A DNA stretch of 64,000 bases from Suilimivivens sp964571145 (GTDB lineage Bacteria; Bacillota; Clostridia; Lachnospirales; Lachnospiraceae): positions 1-64,000 of the forward strand of contig CAZNAP010000001.1 in the NCBI GenBank assembly GCA_964571145.1. The letters run 5' to 3'. The notes under the pieces are model-generated. The model had not been told where the DNA came from, did not search any database, and was given only the letters and a program-made list of their open reading frames with translations. Position numbers and translations under genes: made by a program. Positions 44,129 to 52,976 of the stretch are shown here, piece after piece (position 1 is the stretch's first letter; each line of letters begins with the position of its first letter).

Positions 44129-45684
44129 GGTTGTTCTTTGACTTCTATCTCTTTCAGTTCATCCGGATTTTCACCGCTGACACTGCGGATATCGATAATT
44201 GGACCGCCTGTACCTTCGATATATTCTCTGGTTATGGTCACACGTCCGATATTATCGTCTTTGGGAATTTCATACATAATATCCAGCATGAATTCCTCTA
44301 TTATCGCACGCAGAGCTCTGGCTCCTGTATCCTTTTCCAGGGCTTTCTCGGCAATTGCTTCTAACGCGCCTTCGGAAAACTCTAATTTTACTTCGTCCAG
44401 TTCCAGCAGTTTTTGATACTGCTTTAAAATAGCATTTTTAGGCTCCAGTAAAATCTTGATTAACATGTCTTTATCCAAAGCATCCAATGTATACAGAATC
44501 GGTAATCGGCCCAAGAATTCCGGAATCATACCGAACTTCTTTAAGTCTTCCACTTTGACCTGGCTTAAGATATTTTTTTCCTTATCAAATTTATCTTTTA
44601 ACTCTGCGCTGAATCCAATCGAGGTTTGCTTTTTCAGTCTTTGCTTAATGATTTCATCTAAATCCGGAAAAGCACCACCGCAGATGAAAAGAATATTTCT
44701 GGTATTAATCGTAGCCAGTGGAACCATGGCATTTTTGCTGTTTGCGCCAACCGGTACTTCCACATCAGCTCCCTCTAATAATCTGAGCAAACCTTGCTGT
44801 ACGCTCTCACCGCTGACATCTCTGCTGGTGGTATTCTTCTTCTTGGCAATTTTATCAATTTCATCGATAAAGACAATGCCGCGCTCTGCCTTCTCCACAT
44901 CATTTTCAGCTGCTGCCAACAATTTAGAAATAACACTTTCGATATCATCTCCAATATAACCTGCTTCGGTTAAAGAAGTCGCATCTGCAATTGCCAGCGG
45001 CACATCCAATAATCTGGCCAATGTTTTAACAAGATACGTCTTACCACAGCCTGTAGGCCCAATCATCAACATATTGGACTTTTCTATTTCAATATCGTTC
45101 ATAGTACCTGTGGCTACTCGCTTATAATGATTATAAACAGCCACAGAAATGACCTTTTTCGCATGTTCCTGCCCGATAATATAATCATCTAACTGTGCTT
45201 TGATTCTATGCGGTGGCGGAATATTCTTAATATCCAATACCGGCTCCTGCGCTGCGTCTTCTGCTGTTTTCTCTTTCTTTTTCTTGATTTTTTGTTTGTT
45301 AGGGATACCACCCTCGCCCTGTAAATCTGCAATATTCACAAACCGGATGTTAGGATATCCTTTATTGTCCATATTTTTACTCAGACTATCCATTAATGCA
45401 GGGTCATTTAACATACCCTGATAATCAAATTGACTGACTGTATCCATGGTTTTATGCATACAATCGTTACATACGGATATATTATTGGGCAGCTTAAACA
45501 TTTTGCCTGTTTTGCTCTCCGGTCGTCTGCATATAAAACAAACATCCTCATAGATACTTTCTTTATCCGATGATTCTTCTTTATCTTTTATTTCCTGCTT
45601 ATCCGTGTTGTCTGCTTGTGCATCAATATCCGAGGTTTCCTCAATCTCCTTATTATCGATATCATTGTTATCAAAATCTGACAT
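44113..45684 (-). CDS. clpX: ClpX-like AAA+ unfoldase with long acidic N-terminus
   Basis: A 523-residue protein, about 100 longer than usual ClpX. An acidic tail of about 45 residues (rich in D and E) precedes the ClpX zinc-binding domain CFIC...CNDC (about 50-72, C-x2-C-x18-C-x2-C). AAA+ motifs: Walker A GPTGCGKTYLV (about 208-218), Walker B GIVFIDEIDKIAKK (about 270-283), GYIGDDIES pore loop region and LGRLPI. A linker (about 125-160) rich in KKKEKTAEDAA separates the parts. No ClpP-binding IGF loop is obvious to me, so it may be a ClpX paralogue rather than the housekeeping enzyme. No clpP gene is adjacent. Confidence 0.85.
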   Translation of the reverse strand: MSDFDNNDIDNKEIEETSDIDAQADNTDKQEIKDKEESSDKESIYEDVCFICRRPESKTGKMFKLPNNISVCNDCMHKTMDTVSQFDYQGMLNDPALMDSLSKNMDNKGYPNIRFVNIADLQGEGGIPNKQKIKKKKEKTAEDAAQEPVLDIKNIPPPHRIKAQLDDYIIGQEHAKKVISVAVYNHYKRVATGTMNDIEIEKSNMLMIGPTGCGKTYLVKTLARLLDVPLAIADATSLTEAGYIGDDIESVISKLLAAAENDVEKAERGIVFIDEIDKIAKKKNTTSRDVSGESVQQGLLRLLEGADVEVPVGANSKNAMVPLATINTRNILFICGGAFPDLDEIIKQRLKKQTSIGFSAELKDKFDKEKNILSQVKVEDLKKFGMIPEFLGRLPILYTLDALDKDMLIKILLEPKNAILKQYQKLLELDEVKLEFSEGALEAIAEKALEKDTGARALRAIIEEFMLDIMYEIPKDDNIGRVTITREYIEGTGGPIIDIRSVSGENPDELKEIEVKEQPKLME

Positions 45685-45733
45685 ACTGTGTTCCCTTTCT
45701 ATATTAATCTAACTATTCATTTCACACTTACCC

Positions 45734-47014
45734 CTACGCGATACGTCTTACCGATAAGATTTCTCTGTAAGTCGCATGCGTGATTTTAATTCCCGTTTTT
45801 TGTGTACTGGCATGAACAATTTGTCCATTCCCTATATAAATGCCCACATGTCCTGCGTAACATACCACATCTCCTGGCTGTGCATTGGAGTAATCCACTC
45901 CTGTACCGGCATCCCGCAGTGAATACGAAGTTCTGGGAACTGTATAACCAAAATCTTTATATACTCTCCATACGAAACCTGAACAATCCGCACCTTCCGT
46001 TAGACTGGTGCCTCCCGGAACATAAGGATTGCCTATATACTGGCAGGCATAATTCGCAATCTGCTGGCCTTTTGAACCTGAAAAGCTGGAAGCTGAAGCA
46101 TAATTTCCAGAGTTTCCAGAGCTTCCCGAGTTTCCAGACGAGGAACCTGAGGAATTTTGTTTTTGTAACGCTTGCTCCTGCGCTCTTTTTGCATCTTCTT
46201 CTGCTTTTTTTGCAGCATCAATCTCTGATTGCTTGTTGGCCGCTTCTGCTTCTATCTTCCGAATTGCTTCATTTTGTTTTTTGACATTTGCTTTATAAAT
46301 CGCTGCTTCCTGTTTGGCCTGTGCAAGTTGTACTTCGTAATTATCATAAACAGCCTGTTTTTCTTCCAAAATGGCTTCCAGGCTCTCCTGTTCTTCTACC
46401 AGTTCTGCTTGCTGCGCCTCCAGCTCTGACATTTCTTCTTCCAATTGTAATTTCAAATTCTCTGTTGCCGTTCTGGCAGCTTGGTACTCTTCCAAAAGTT
46501 TTCTGTCATAAGCATACAGTTTATCTATATACTCTACTTTATTCACCATATCGGCAAAATCTTGGCTTTCCAATACAATTTGAAGATAAGTAATATCTCC
46601 TTTTTCATACATAAAACGAATTCGGAGTTTCATTGCCTCATATTGTTCTTCTTCAACTGCTTTAGCCGCCTCATAATCTGCAGTGGTGACAACAATCTGT
46701 TCCTCTTTCTTACCAATATCTTCTTCTATCATTTCTACGCTGGCAAGTGTTTCAACCAGTGCAGCATCTACTTCTTCGATTTCTTCCGCTACGGCCTCTG
46801 CTTCTGTTTCGATTCCTTCGGCTCGCCCGGCTGCTTCATCTAATTTCTTCTGTTCTTCCTTCTTCTTCGCGTCCGCTTCCTTCTTTTGCGCTTCCAGTTC
46901 TTGCTTTTGCTTTTCCAAATCAGAAATAGTGGTAGCACGCACAGGTTCTACCACTAATATCATTAAGATACATGACATACATATAGCTAAAAATTTTACG
47001 AAACTTTTTTTCAT
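45734..47014 (-). CDS. Secreted NlpC/P60 cell-wall hydrolase with coiled coil
   Basis: A 426-residue protein. Start MKKSFVKFLAIC taken for GGTGAG six bases upstream. Signal peptide ending VRATT, then a long coiled coil (about 30-270; repeated EAQKKEADAKKKEE-type heptads) as in PcsB/CwlO-type hydrolases, a Ser/Gly linker and an NlpC/P60 domain with GADCSGFVWRVYKDFG (catalytic Cys, about 340), GHVGIYIGNGQIVHAS (His). It cuts peptidoglycan stem peptides and is probably controlled through the coiled coil by a membrane complex such as FtsEX. Encoded between clpX and the FKBP lipoprotein. Confidence 0.9.
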   Translation of the reverse strand: MKKSFVKFLAICMSCILMILVVEPVRATTISDLEKQKQELEAQKKEADAKKKEEQKKLDEAAGRAEGIETEAEAVAEEIEEVDAALVETLASVEMIEEDIGKKEEQIVVTTADYEAAKAVEEEQYEAMKLRIRFMYEKGDITYLQIVLESQDFADMVNKVEYIDKLYAYDRKLLEEYQAARTATENLKLQLEEEMSELEAQQAELVEEQESLEAILEEKQAVYDNYEVQLAQAKQEAAIYKANVKKQNEAIRKIEAEAANKQSEIDAAKKAEEDAKRAQEQALQKQNSSGSSSGNSGSSGNSGNYASASSFSGSKGQQIANYACQYIGNPYVPGGTSLTEGADCSGFVWRVYKDFGYTVPRTSYSLRDAGTGVDYSNAQPGDVVCYAGHVGIYIGNGQIVHASTQKTGIKITHATYREILSVRRIA

Positions 47015-47074
47015 ATGCATCTCACCGTTCCATTTTCCTGTTACTCATTTATTACATCGACTTTATAATCTTAA

Positions 47075-48214
47075 TTACTCTGCCGGTGCTGCTTCTTCAG
47101 CCGGTGCTGTTTCTTCTGCCGGTGCTGTTGTGTCCGCAGTTGTTGGCGTAATATTTGCATTTTCAGACAGGAATCCCATGACTTTCTGTGTCATCAGATA
47201 TTCTTTGTAACCATCCACATCCATATTCGCTTTATATTCATCCACTGTTGCATAACCATAATCAGTTGCTTCCTGTGCAATCTGCGCTTCCATTTCCTCA
47301 TCGGTCATGGTCAGCCCTTCTTTTTCTGATATAGCCTGAAGCAGCATATAACGCTTAGCCATTTTGGAAGCCTGCTCACGTAAAATCACTTGATAACTAT
47401 CAGCTGATCCGCCATAGGTCTGGGCTACATATGTGCCAATATCTGTACCATTCATCTGTGCATAGGAAGAAATATTCTGTGTCATCATATCATTCATTCG
47501 TGTAATGACGCCTTCCGGTGCATCTTTAATGGTAGCCTGACTTTCCACTTGTGCGATCAAAAAATCTTGTTTAGTCGCTTCATACTGTTCCTGCTGCTGG
47601 CTCAGTAAAAAGTCATAAACAAACGTATTAAATTCTTCTACCGTTTTGAATTCTTCCATACCCAGGCCTGTAACAAACTCGTCTGTTAATTCCGGTGTTT
47701 CCTGTGTATTAATGCTGTGTACTGTTACAGTGAAAACCGCCGGCTTGCCTGCCATATCAGGATTGTTGTCATATGGATCGGGAAAAGTAACTTCAACATC
47801 CTTTGTTTCTCCGACTTTCATGCCAATCATACCATCTTCAAATCCTGGAATAAACTGTCCGGAACCAATTTGCAAATTAGCACCCTGCGCTGTTCCACCC
47901 TCAAAAGCTACTCCGTCCATTTTACCTTCATAATCAATGACTGTAATATCACCAGTTTCTACAGTGTCACGGTCAGTAATTGGTTTCAAAACCGGGCTGC
48001 TCTGTAAAATATAGTCAATATATGTTTGCATATATTCATCCGAAACCGTAGGCTCGTCCAGTGAAATCGTAACACCCTTGTACTCACCCAGTGTTACATA
48101 TTTGTTAACATCAAAATCCTTCAGATACTTCATCTCACTTGGATCCTTAGCACATCCTGCCAAAGTTCCTGTCAGAACAAGCATCATCAATACTGCTAAA
48201 ATTTTCTTTTTCAT
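47075..48214 (-). CDS. FKBP-type peptidyl-prolyl isomerase lipoprotein (trigger factor-like)
   Basis: A 379-residue lipoprotein (lipobox LAGCAKDP). It has an FKBP domain (about 90-170; VIDYEGKMDGVAFEGGTAQG, FIPGFEDGMIGMKVGE) followed by a trigger-factor C-terminal helical region (about 180-350) and a repetitive TAPAEEAAPAE tail. Probably an extracytoplasmic folding factor analogous to PrsA but built on the trigger-factor plan, without the ribosome-binding domain. Confidence 0.88.
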   Translation of the reverse strand: MKKKILAVLMMLVLTGTLAGCAKDPSEMKYLKDFDVNKYVTLGEYKGVTISLDEPTVSDEYMQTYIDYILQSSPVLKPITDRDTVETGDITVIDYEGKMDGVAFEGGTAQGANLQIGSGQFIPGFEDGMIGMKVGETKDVEVTFPDPYDNNPDMAGKPAVFTVTVHSINTQETPELTDEFVTGLGMEEFKTVEEFNTFVYDFLLSQQQEQYEATKQDFLIAQVESQATIKDAPEGVITRMNDMMTQNISSYAQMNGTDIGTYVAQTYGGSADSYQVILREQASKMAKRYMLLQAISEKEGLTMTDEEMEAQIAQEATDYGYATVDEYKANMDVDGYKEYLMTQKVMGFLSENANITPTTADTTAPAEETAPAEEAAPAE

Positions 48215-48373
48215 GAATATTCACTAATCTCCTTCTTTGTTCGCCCTGTCATTTCTCATCCGCAAATGACCGGCATTCGGTGACTATGGGCACCTCTATC
48301 TTTATATCATAAAAAACGGTCAAGCGGAAGCTTTTCACAGATTTTTCATACTAATTTAATGTTTTTCTCACAT

Positions 48374-48393
48374 GCTAAGCACAGAGTGACTAG
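48374..48393. repeat. Dispersed A repeat at the cls stop codon
   Basis: GCTAAGCACAGAGTGACTAG; read on the minus strand its TAG is the stop of the cls gene. Confidence 0.75.
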
Positions 48394-49856
48394 AGCAGTG
48401 GTGATAAAAGTCTGCTGCACTGTTCGCGTATTCGAATTAACAGCGAGCGACTTAAATAAATGTTTTTGGTAATCAGCGAGGAATGTTTTAAGTCTTCTTT
48501 GAAAATTTCGACCATCTCAATCGCCTTTTCCTCATCATACAAAATGGCATTCACTTCGAAATTCAGGGCAAAACTTCGAATATCCATATTGGCAGTTCCG
48601 TAGCTCAGTACCAGCTCGTCCACCACAATTCCTTTGGCATGTAAAAAGCCATTCATATAGGTATAGCAGTTCGCGCCTGCCAGCACTAATTCCCCTACAT
48701 AAGAGTAGGTAGCCCAATAGACAAACGGGTGATCCGGCTTGCAGGGAATCATGATATTTACTTCTATTCCGGAATGCACAGCAATTAATAACGCCGACAT
48801 AATTGTCTCATCCGGGATAAAATATGGCGTCTGAATATAAATGCTGCGCCGTGCCTTATGAATCATTCGCAAATAAGTATTTTTAATATTCTGATGTGTG
48901 GTATCCGGTCCGCTGGCAACAATCTGAACAGGACATTTCGCAGTCGGATCAGGATCGGGTTCACAAACATATTTGTCATAAGATAACGTTCTACTTCTGG
49001 CAGCAAAGTTCCAATCCAGTATAAAACGTCCCTGTAAAGCACTGACGGCCGAACCGGTAATTCGCATATGCGTGTCACGCCAATACCCGAACTTTTTATC
49101 CAGTCCCAAATATTCTCTAGCCATATTAAAGCCGCCTACATAACCGACTTTGCCGTCAATAATAACTAACTTTCTATGATTTCGATAATTAACACGAAGA
49201 TGCAGCTTTCCAAACAATGCAGGGAAAAACTCAGCAGTCTGCACGCCTTCAGCTTCCAGTTGCTTCCACAGCTTGTTCCGAACGCCTCGACAACCCATGG
49301 CATCAAATAAGATTCTAACCTCTACACCTTCTTTGACTTTTTGGGTCAAAATCGGTCTAATTCCACCCAGGACTTCATCATCTCGGATAATATAATATTG
49401 AATATGAATTGACTCCTTGGCTTGCTTGATATCCTCGCAAAGTGTTGCAAATTTTTCTTTTCCATCTGTTAAGAAGTCCACCCTATTGTCATCTGTTAAA
49501 ATAGCATGGGACATGCGCAAATGGTAAAGCACCATATCCCCGTAATCCGCCATTTTGGGATAGGAAACCGCCAGCTCCTGATTCTTGATAATTGCCTCCT
49601 GATGATGAATTGCTTCACCCAGTCGGTCCTCCATTTCCTTGGTTCTAAACATCCTTTTCTTATGCATATCTGTACCAATCAGCAGATAAAAGACAAAGCC
49701 CAGAACCGGAATAAAATAAAGAATCAGCAACCAGGCCCATACAGATTTAGGGTCTTTGCGCTGAAAAAAGATTATAAAAATAGCGAACACCAGATTAATA
49801 AACACCAAATGTCCGAAAATAAACTCTATTGTAATTTGTATATCATGTATAATCAT
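48390..49856 (-). CDS. cls: Cardiolipin synthase
   Basis: A 488-residue membrane phospholipase-D enzyme. Two N-terminal helices (about 8-28 and 38-58, with PKSVWAWLLILYFIP typical), then two HKD motifs: NHRKLVIIDGKVGYVGGFN (about 222-240) and HAKGIVVDELVLSYGTANMD (about 400-419). It joins two phosphatidylglycerols into cardiolipin. GAGGTATCAAG precedes the ATG. Divergent from the gene at 50060. Confidence 0.92.
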   Translation of the reverse strand: MIIHDIQITIEFIFGHLVFINLVFAIFIIFFQRKDPKSVWAWLLILYFIPVLGFVFYLLIGTDMHKKRMFRTKEMEDRLGEAIHHQEAIIKNQELAVSYPKMADYGDMVLYHLRMSHAILTDDNRVDFLTDGKEKFATLCEDIKQAKESIHIQYYIIRDDEVLGGIRPILTQKVKEGVEVRILFDAMGCRGVRNKLWKQLEAEGVQTAEFFPALFGKLHLRVNYRNHRKLVIIDGKVGYVGGFNMAREYLGLDKKFGYWRDTHMRITGSAVSALQGRFILDWNFAARSRTLSYDKYVCEPDPDPTAKCPVQIVASGPDTTHQNIKNTYLRMIHKARRSIYIQTPYFIPDETIMSALLIAVHSGIEVNIMIPCKPDHPFVYWATYSYVGELVLAGANCYTYMNGFLHAKGIVVDELVLSYGTANMDIRSFALNFEVNAILYDEEKAIEMVEIFKEDLKHSSLITKNIYLSRSLLIRIREQCSRLLSPLL

Positions 49857-50059
49857 CTTGATACCTCAGTAATTGCCATTACTCCATTTATAATTATATA
49901 CCAAAGAATACACCTTCGCAATCTAACTCCTTAATCTAACGCTGCTATCTTACGCTGCAATCGCTGAAAGCTCTTGCCTAATTCGGTAAAGAATGCTAAA
50001 ATTACTTTTGCATCGCCCATGACACCATCGGTGTTAATTTAGGGGGCAGGAGGTATATA

Positions 50060-50539
50060 ATGAATAATCCTTTTCCTATCGTGTTATTAGTAATTCTGGC
50101 AGTCTTGATTATTGCCGTTGTTGTATTATACTTTCTTGGAAAAAAAGCGCAAAAGCGTCAGACACAGCAGCAAGAACAAATAGATGCTATGAAGCAGACT
50201 GTTTCAATGCTGATTATAGACAAGAAAAAAATGAAAATGAAGGAATCAGGCCTGCCACAGCAGGTAATTGAACAGACACCCAAGTTCTTCCGCAACAGCA
50301 AAATGCCTATTATTAAGGCAAAGGTAGGACCGCAGGTTATGTCTCTGGTTTGTGATGATAAGATTTTCGATTCTGTTCCTGTTAAAAAAGAAGTGAAAGC
50401 AGTTGTCAGCGGTATCTATATCACAGAAGTGAAAGGCCTCCACGGTAAAGCTCCTGTAAATAACAACAAAAAGAAAAAAGGCTTCTTTAAACGCTCTGTT
50501 GAAAAACTTCAGGAAAAAGCAGGTGCGAAGCCCTTATAA
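50060..50539 (+). CDS. Membrane-anchored hypothetical protein
   Basis: A 159-residue protein with AGGAGG before the ATG. One N-terminal membrane helix (about 6-28), a coiled-coil-like stretch (about 30-60, KKAQKRQTQQQEQIDAMKQ), a small beta-rich domain (about 75-130; IIKAKVGPQVMSLVCDDKIF) and a basic tail (NNKKKKGFFKRS). I do not recognise a named domain. It resembles single-pass cytosolic membrane proteins common in Lachnospiraceae. Its stop codon lies one base from the 3' end of the convergent DUF1934 gene. Confidence 0.65.
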   Translation: MNNPFPIVLLVILAVLIIAVVVLYFLGKKAQKRQTQQQEQIDAMKQTVSMLIIDKKKMKMKESGLPQQVIEQTPKFFRNSKMPIIKAKVGPQVMSLVCDDKIFDSVPVKKEVKAVVSGIYITEVKGLHGKAPVNNNKKKKGFFKRSVEKLQEKAGAKPL

Positions 50540-50540
50540 T

Positions 50541-50984
50541 CTACGATAGTCTTAATCCATCTTCTTTGGGGCGAATGTCCAGCTCGATTTTACAATCGGC
50601 CATATGCTGGTAGTTCGCCTCTAATGTATAGTCCACATGCACTAATATGCGATTCTGTTCTTCTTGAATACGAATTGATTCTGTATCTATTCCAATAAAA
50701 ATATTTCCATACGGTGTCGAATAGCTGGTCATATTCTTTTTATTTTCCTCAAAAACCATATGTACATTAATCAATCCCTTTTTGGTAACTTCCAATAGGG
50801 AATCTTTGAACTTAAAAACATTTTTAGTGCCATCGGAATAGCCTTCTGTGGCCTCGTCAAAAACCACATAATGACTTCCTGCTCGTTCATAATACTGAGC
50901 AGGTGTAATAGTTTCCAATGATTCAGTTTCATTTCCGGCATCCAATTGCAGTCCCTTCAATGCCAATAATACATCTTTCGTCAT
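50541..50984 (-). CDS. DUF1934 (YwiB-like) beta-barrel protein
   Basis: A 147-residue protein of the calycin-like DUF1934 family: VLLALKGLQL at the start, TPAQYYERAGSHYVVFDE, STPYGNIFIGIDT and the terminal ADCKIELDIRPKE are characteristic. Function unknown; in Firmicutes it often lies near murI or argS, which fits here, with murI 164 bp away (the spacer is filled by a 16-bp tandem array). Confidence 0.85.
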   Translation of the reverse strand: MTKDVLLALKGLQLDAGNETESLETITPAQYYERAGSHYVVFDEATEGYSDGTKNVFKFKDSLLEVTKKGLINVHMVFEENKKNMTSYSTPYGNIFIGIDTESIRIQEEQNRILVHVDYTLEANYQHMADCKIELDIRPKEDGLRLS

Positions 50985-51018
50985 AATTACACTCCCACAT
51001 ATCGCAGGTCTCTTGCGA

Positions 51019-51162
51019 TATTAGTATACTTCTATATTAGTATTCTTCTATATTAGTATTCTTCTATATTAGTATTCTTCTATATTAGTATTCTTTTATA
51101 TTAGTATTCTTTTATATTAGTATTCTTTTATATTAGTATTCTTTTATATTAGTATTCTTCTA
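51019..51162 (-). repeat. 16-bp tandem array at the 3' end of murI
   Basis: Nine units of TATTAGTATTCTTYTA on the plus strand, differing mainly at one C/T position and nearly perfect in length. The unit at 51147-51162 contains the last codons (EEY) and TAA stop of murI. It fills the murI to DUF1934 spacer. Confidence 0.95.
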
Positions 51163-51970
51163 TATTAATTGTCTTGGCAGATAGAATTCCATATTTAATA
51201 ATAGAATTTGCAAATTGCTTGAATTTATCCGCTGCGTCACTTACATAAAAGCGATAGCGGTTATCTCCCAATTGTGCTTTTTTATCTGTGGATAAATCTT
51301 TTTCCTGTAATAGTTCCTTTAATTCTCTGGCTGTTTCATATGCCGGATTGACCAAAGTGACGTCTTTTCCCATTATTTTAGCAACGGTAGAACGAATTAA
51401 CGGATAATGGGTACAACCCAAAATCAGTGTATCAATCCCGATATCAATCAGCTCCGTCAAATATCTGTTGGCAATTTCATCCGTAACCGGATCCTGTAAA
51501 AGGCCCTCTTCCACCAATGGACAAAACAGCGGACATGCCTTACCATATACAGTTGCGTTGGGACTAATTTCATTTATGTAATCAGGGTAAATTTGACTGG
51601 ATATGGTACCCTCAGTTCCAATCACACCGATTTTGCCATTATGAGTAGCCTGCGTCGCCACAAGTACGCCCGGCTTCACCACTCCGATAATCGGAATATC
51701 GACTTCCTTTTCCAGCTCTGCCAAAGCATACGCGCTGGCTGTATTACAAGCCACAACAATTGCTTTTACTTCCTGCGTTTGCAAGAAATTCACGATTTGA
51801 CGAGAATATCTGGTAATGGTTTCTTTGGATTTGCTTCCGTAAGGAACTCTTGCTGTGTCACCAAAATACACAATTCCTTCATCCGGCGTCTGCTGCATTA
51901 TTTCCTTTACCACTGTCAATCCACCTACTCCGGAATCAAACACTCCGATAGGGGCATCTTTGTTAACCAT
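51149..51970 (-). CDS. murI: Glutamate racemase
   Basis: A 273-residue protein starting MVNKDAPIGVFDSGVGGLTV. The catalytic cysteines are in AIVVACNTASAYAL (about 70-83) and LILGCTHYPLI (about 182-192), and YFGDTARVPYGSKS is the substrate loop. It makes D-glutamate for peptidoglycan. The ATG overlaps the TAA of the 85-residue gene upstream (ATGGTTAA), so the pair is coupled. Confidence 0.95.
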   Translation of the reverse strand: MVNKDAPIGVFDSGVGGLTVVKEIMQQTPDEGIVYFGDTARVPYGSKSKETITRYSRQIVNFLQTQEVKAIVVACNTASAYALAELEKEVDIPIIGVVKPGVLVATQATHNGKIGVIGTEGTISSQIYPDYINEISPNATVYGKACPLFCPLVEEGLLQDPVTDEIANRYLTELIDIGIDTLILGCTHYPLIRSTVAKIMGKDVTLVNPAYETARELKELLQEKDLSTDKKAQLGDNRYRFYVSDAADKFKQFANSIIKYGILSAKTINIEEY

Positions 51971-52220
51971 CTTCTTTTTCCTTTCCAATATCCTTCACCT
52001 GACAAATATATTCCCCAATCAGGCTCTTTATCTGAATTGTTTCTGTTTTTGTGTCAGAAAACTCTTTTCCTAATAATCCCGAAGGCATTTCAATTTCATA
52101 CAATATATATTCTTCATTTTGTGTTTCAGCCTTCGATGGCAGACATAATTCGGGATAAACAAATCCCCACCAACCCAAAGTACTGATCATAATAATACCT
52201 GTTTCAACTAATTTTCGCAT
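51963..52220 (-). CDS. Small signal-anchored hypothetical protein
   Basis: An 85-residue product: a hydrophobic N-terminus (about 6-24, VETGIIMISTLGWWGFVYP) that could be a signal or anchor, then a charged beta-rich tail (YILYEIEMPSGLLGKEF; TETIQIKSLIGEYICQVKDIG). GGAGAGAGT lies before the ATG. It overlaps murI by 8 bp. I recognise no family; the tail reads like a short OB or beta-barrel strand set. Confidence 0.6.
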   Translation of the reverse strand: MRKLVETGIIMISTLGWWGFVYPELCLPSKAETQNEEYILYEIEMPSGLLGKEFSDTKTETIQIKSLIGEYICQVKDIGKEKEDG

Positions 52221-52283
52221 ACTCTCTCCTTAGCCATTGGTTGACTAATGTTTCTTGATACTAAGAGTATGACCGGAAAAGAA

Positions 52284-52976
52284 TTACTTATTCAATCGGC
52301 TGGTGTTCTCCAGACGGATTTGTTCCATTACCGATTTTTCCTGATTATCTATGTGTAGTTTGGCTGCCTTGGCTGCCCTGACTTTATCCCTAGATGCAAT
52401 ACTTTCATAAATCTCACGATGTTCGTCCACTAATTTATCATGCTTGCTTTCTTCGCGAATATAAACAAACCGATATCGATACATCTGCTCCGATAAATTA
52501 TTGACCAACTGCTGCAGGCGCAAATTTCCTGTAGCTTGTACAATAATATCATGTAAAGCCACGTCTGCCTTAGCCATCACGGAAGCATCTTTTCCTTTTG
52601 TCGCAACCTCGAATTCATGGCAGGCTTGCTGTAAGTGTTCGATTTCTTCCTGGGTAATCCGCTCACAAGCCAGCTCTACGCTCAGTGCATCCAACGTTCT
52701 TCTTACCTCAAGTACATCTTTTAAGCTCTTCTCTGTAATTCTGGCCACTTCAGCTCCTCTGCGGGGAATCATAATCACCAGACCTTCCAGCTCCAACTTT
52801 CGCATAGCCTCACGAATCGGCGTTCTGCTGACTCCTAAGCTGTTTGCTAAATGAACCTCCATCAATCGCTCACCCGGTTTTAACTGTCCGGTTAAAATCG
52901 CCTTCCGCAAGGTGTTAAAAACCACATCCCGCAGTGGCAAAAAGTCATTCATGTCAATTTTTAATTCTTCGTTCAT
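52284..52976 (-). CDS. GntR family regulator, FadR/FCD subfamily
   Basis: A 230-residue regulator: winged helix with LRDVVFNTLRKAILTGQLKPG and LANSLGVSRTPIREAMRKLE (about 47-66), then the helical FCD ligand domain (about 85-220) with metal-site residues such as DVALHDIIVQAT and DEHREIYESI. These sense organic or sugar acids. Its ATG overlaps the ispE stop by 4 bp (ATGA), so it is co-translated with ispE, an unusual pairing whose ligand is not evident. Confidence 0.9.
   Translation of the reverse strand: MNEELKIDMNDFLPLRDVVFNTLRKAILTGQLKPGERLMEVHLANSLGVSRTPIREAMRKLELEGLVIMIPRRGAEVARITEKSLKDVLEVRRTLDALSVELACERITQEEIEHLQQACHEFEVATKGKDASVMAKADVALHDIIVQATGNLRLQQLVNNLSEQMYRYRFVYIREESKHDKLVDEHREIYESIASRDKVRAAKAAKLHIDNQEKSVMEQIRLENTSRLNK

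Noticed and set aside
44113..45684. Two-gene reading of the long ClpX-like ORF
   Set aside because: One continuous frame with zinc domain and AAA+ core in the usual order; the extra length is an acidic tail and a linker.
51019..51162. CRISPR array
   Set aside because: Units are contiguous without spacers and no cas genes are present; the same holds for the arrays at 25173 and 22888.
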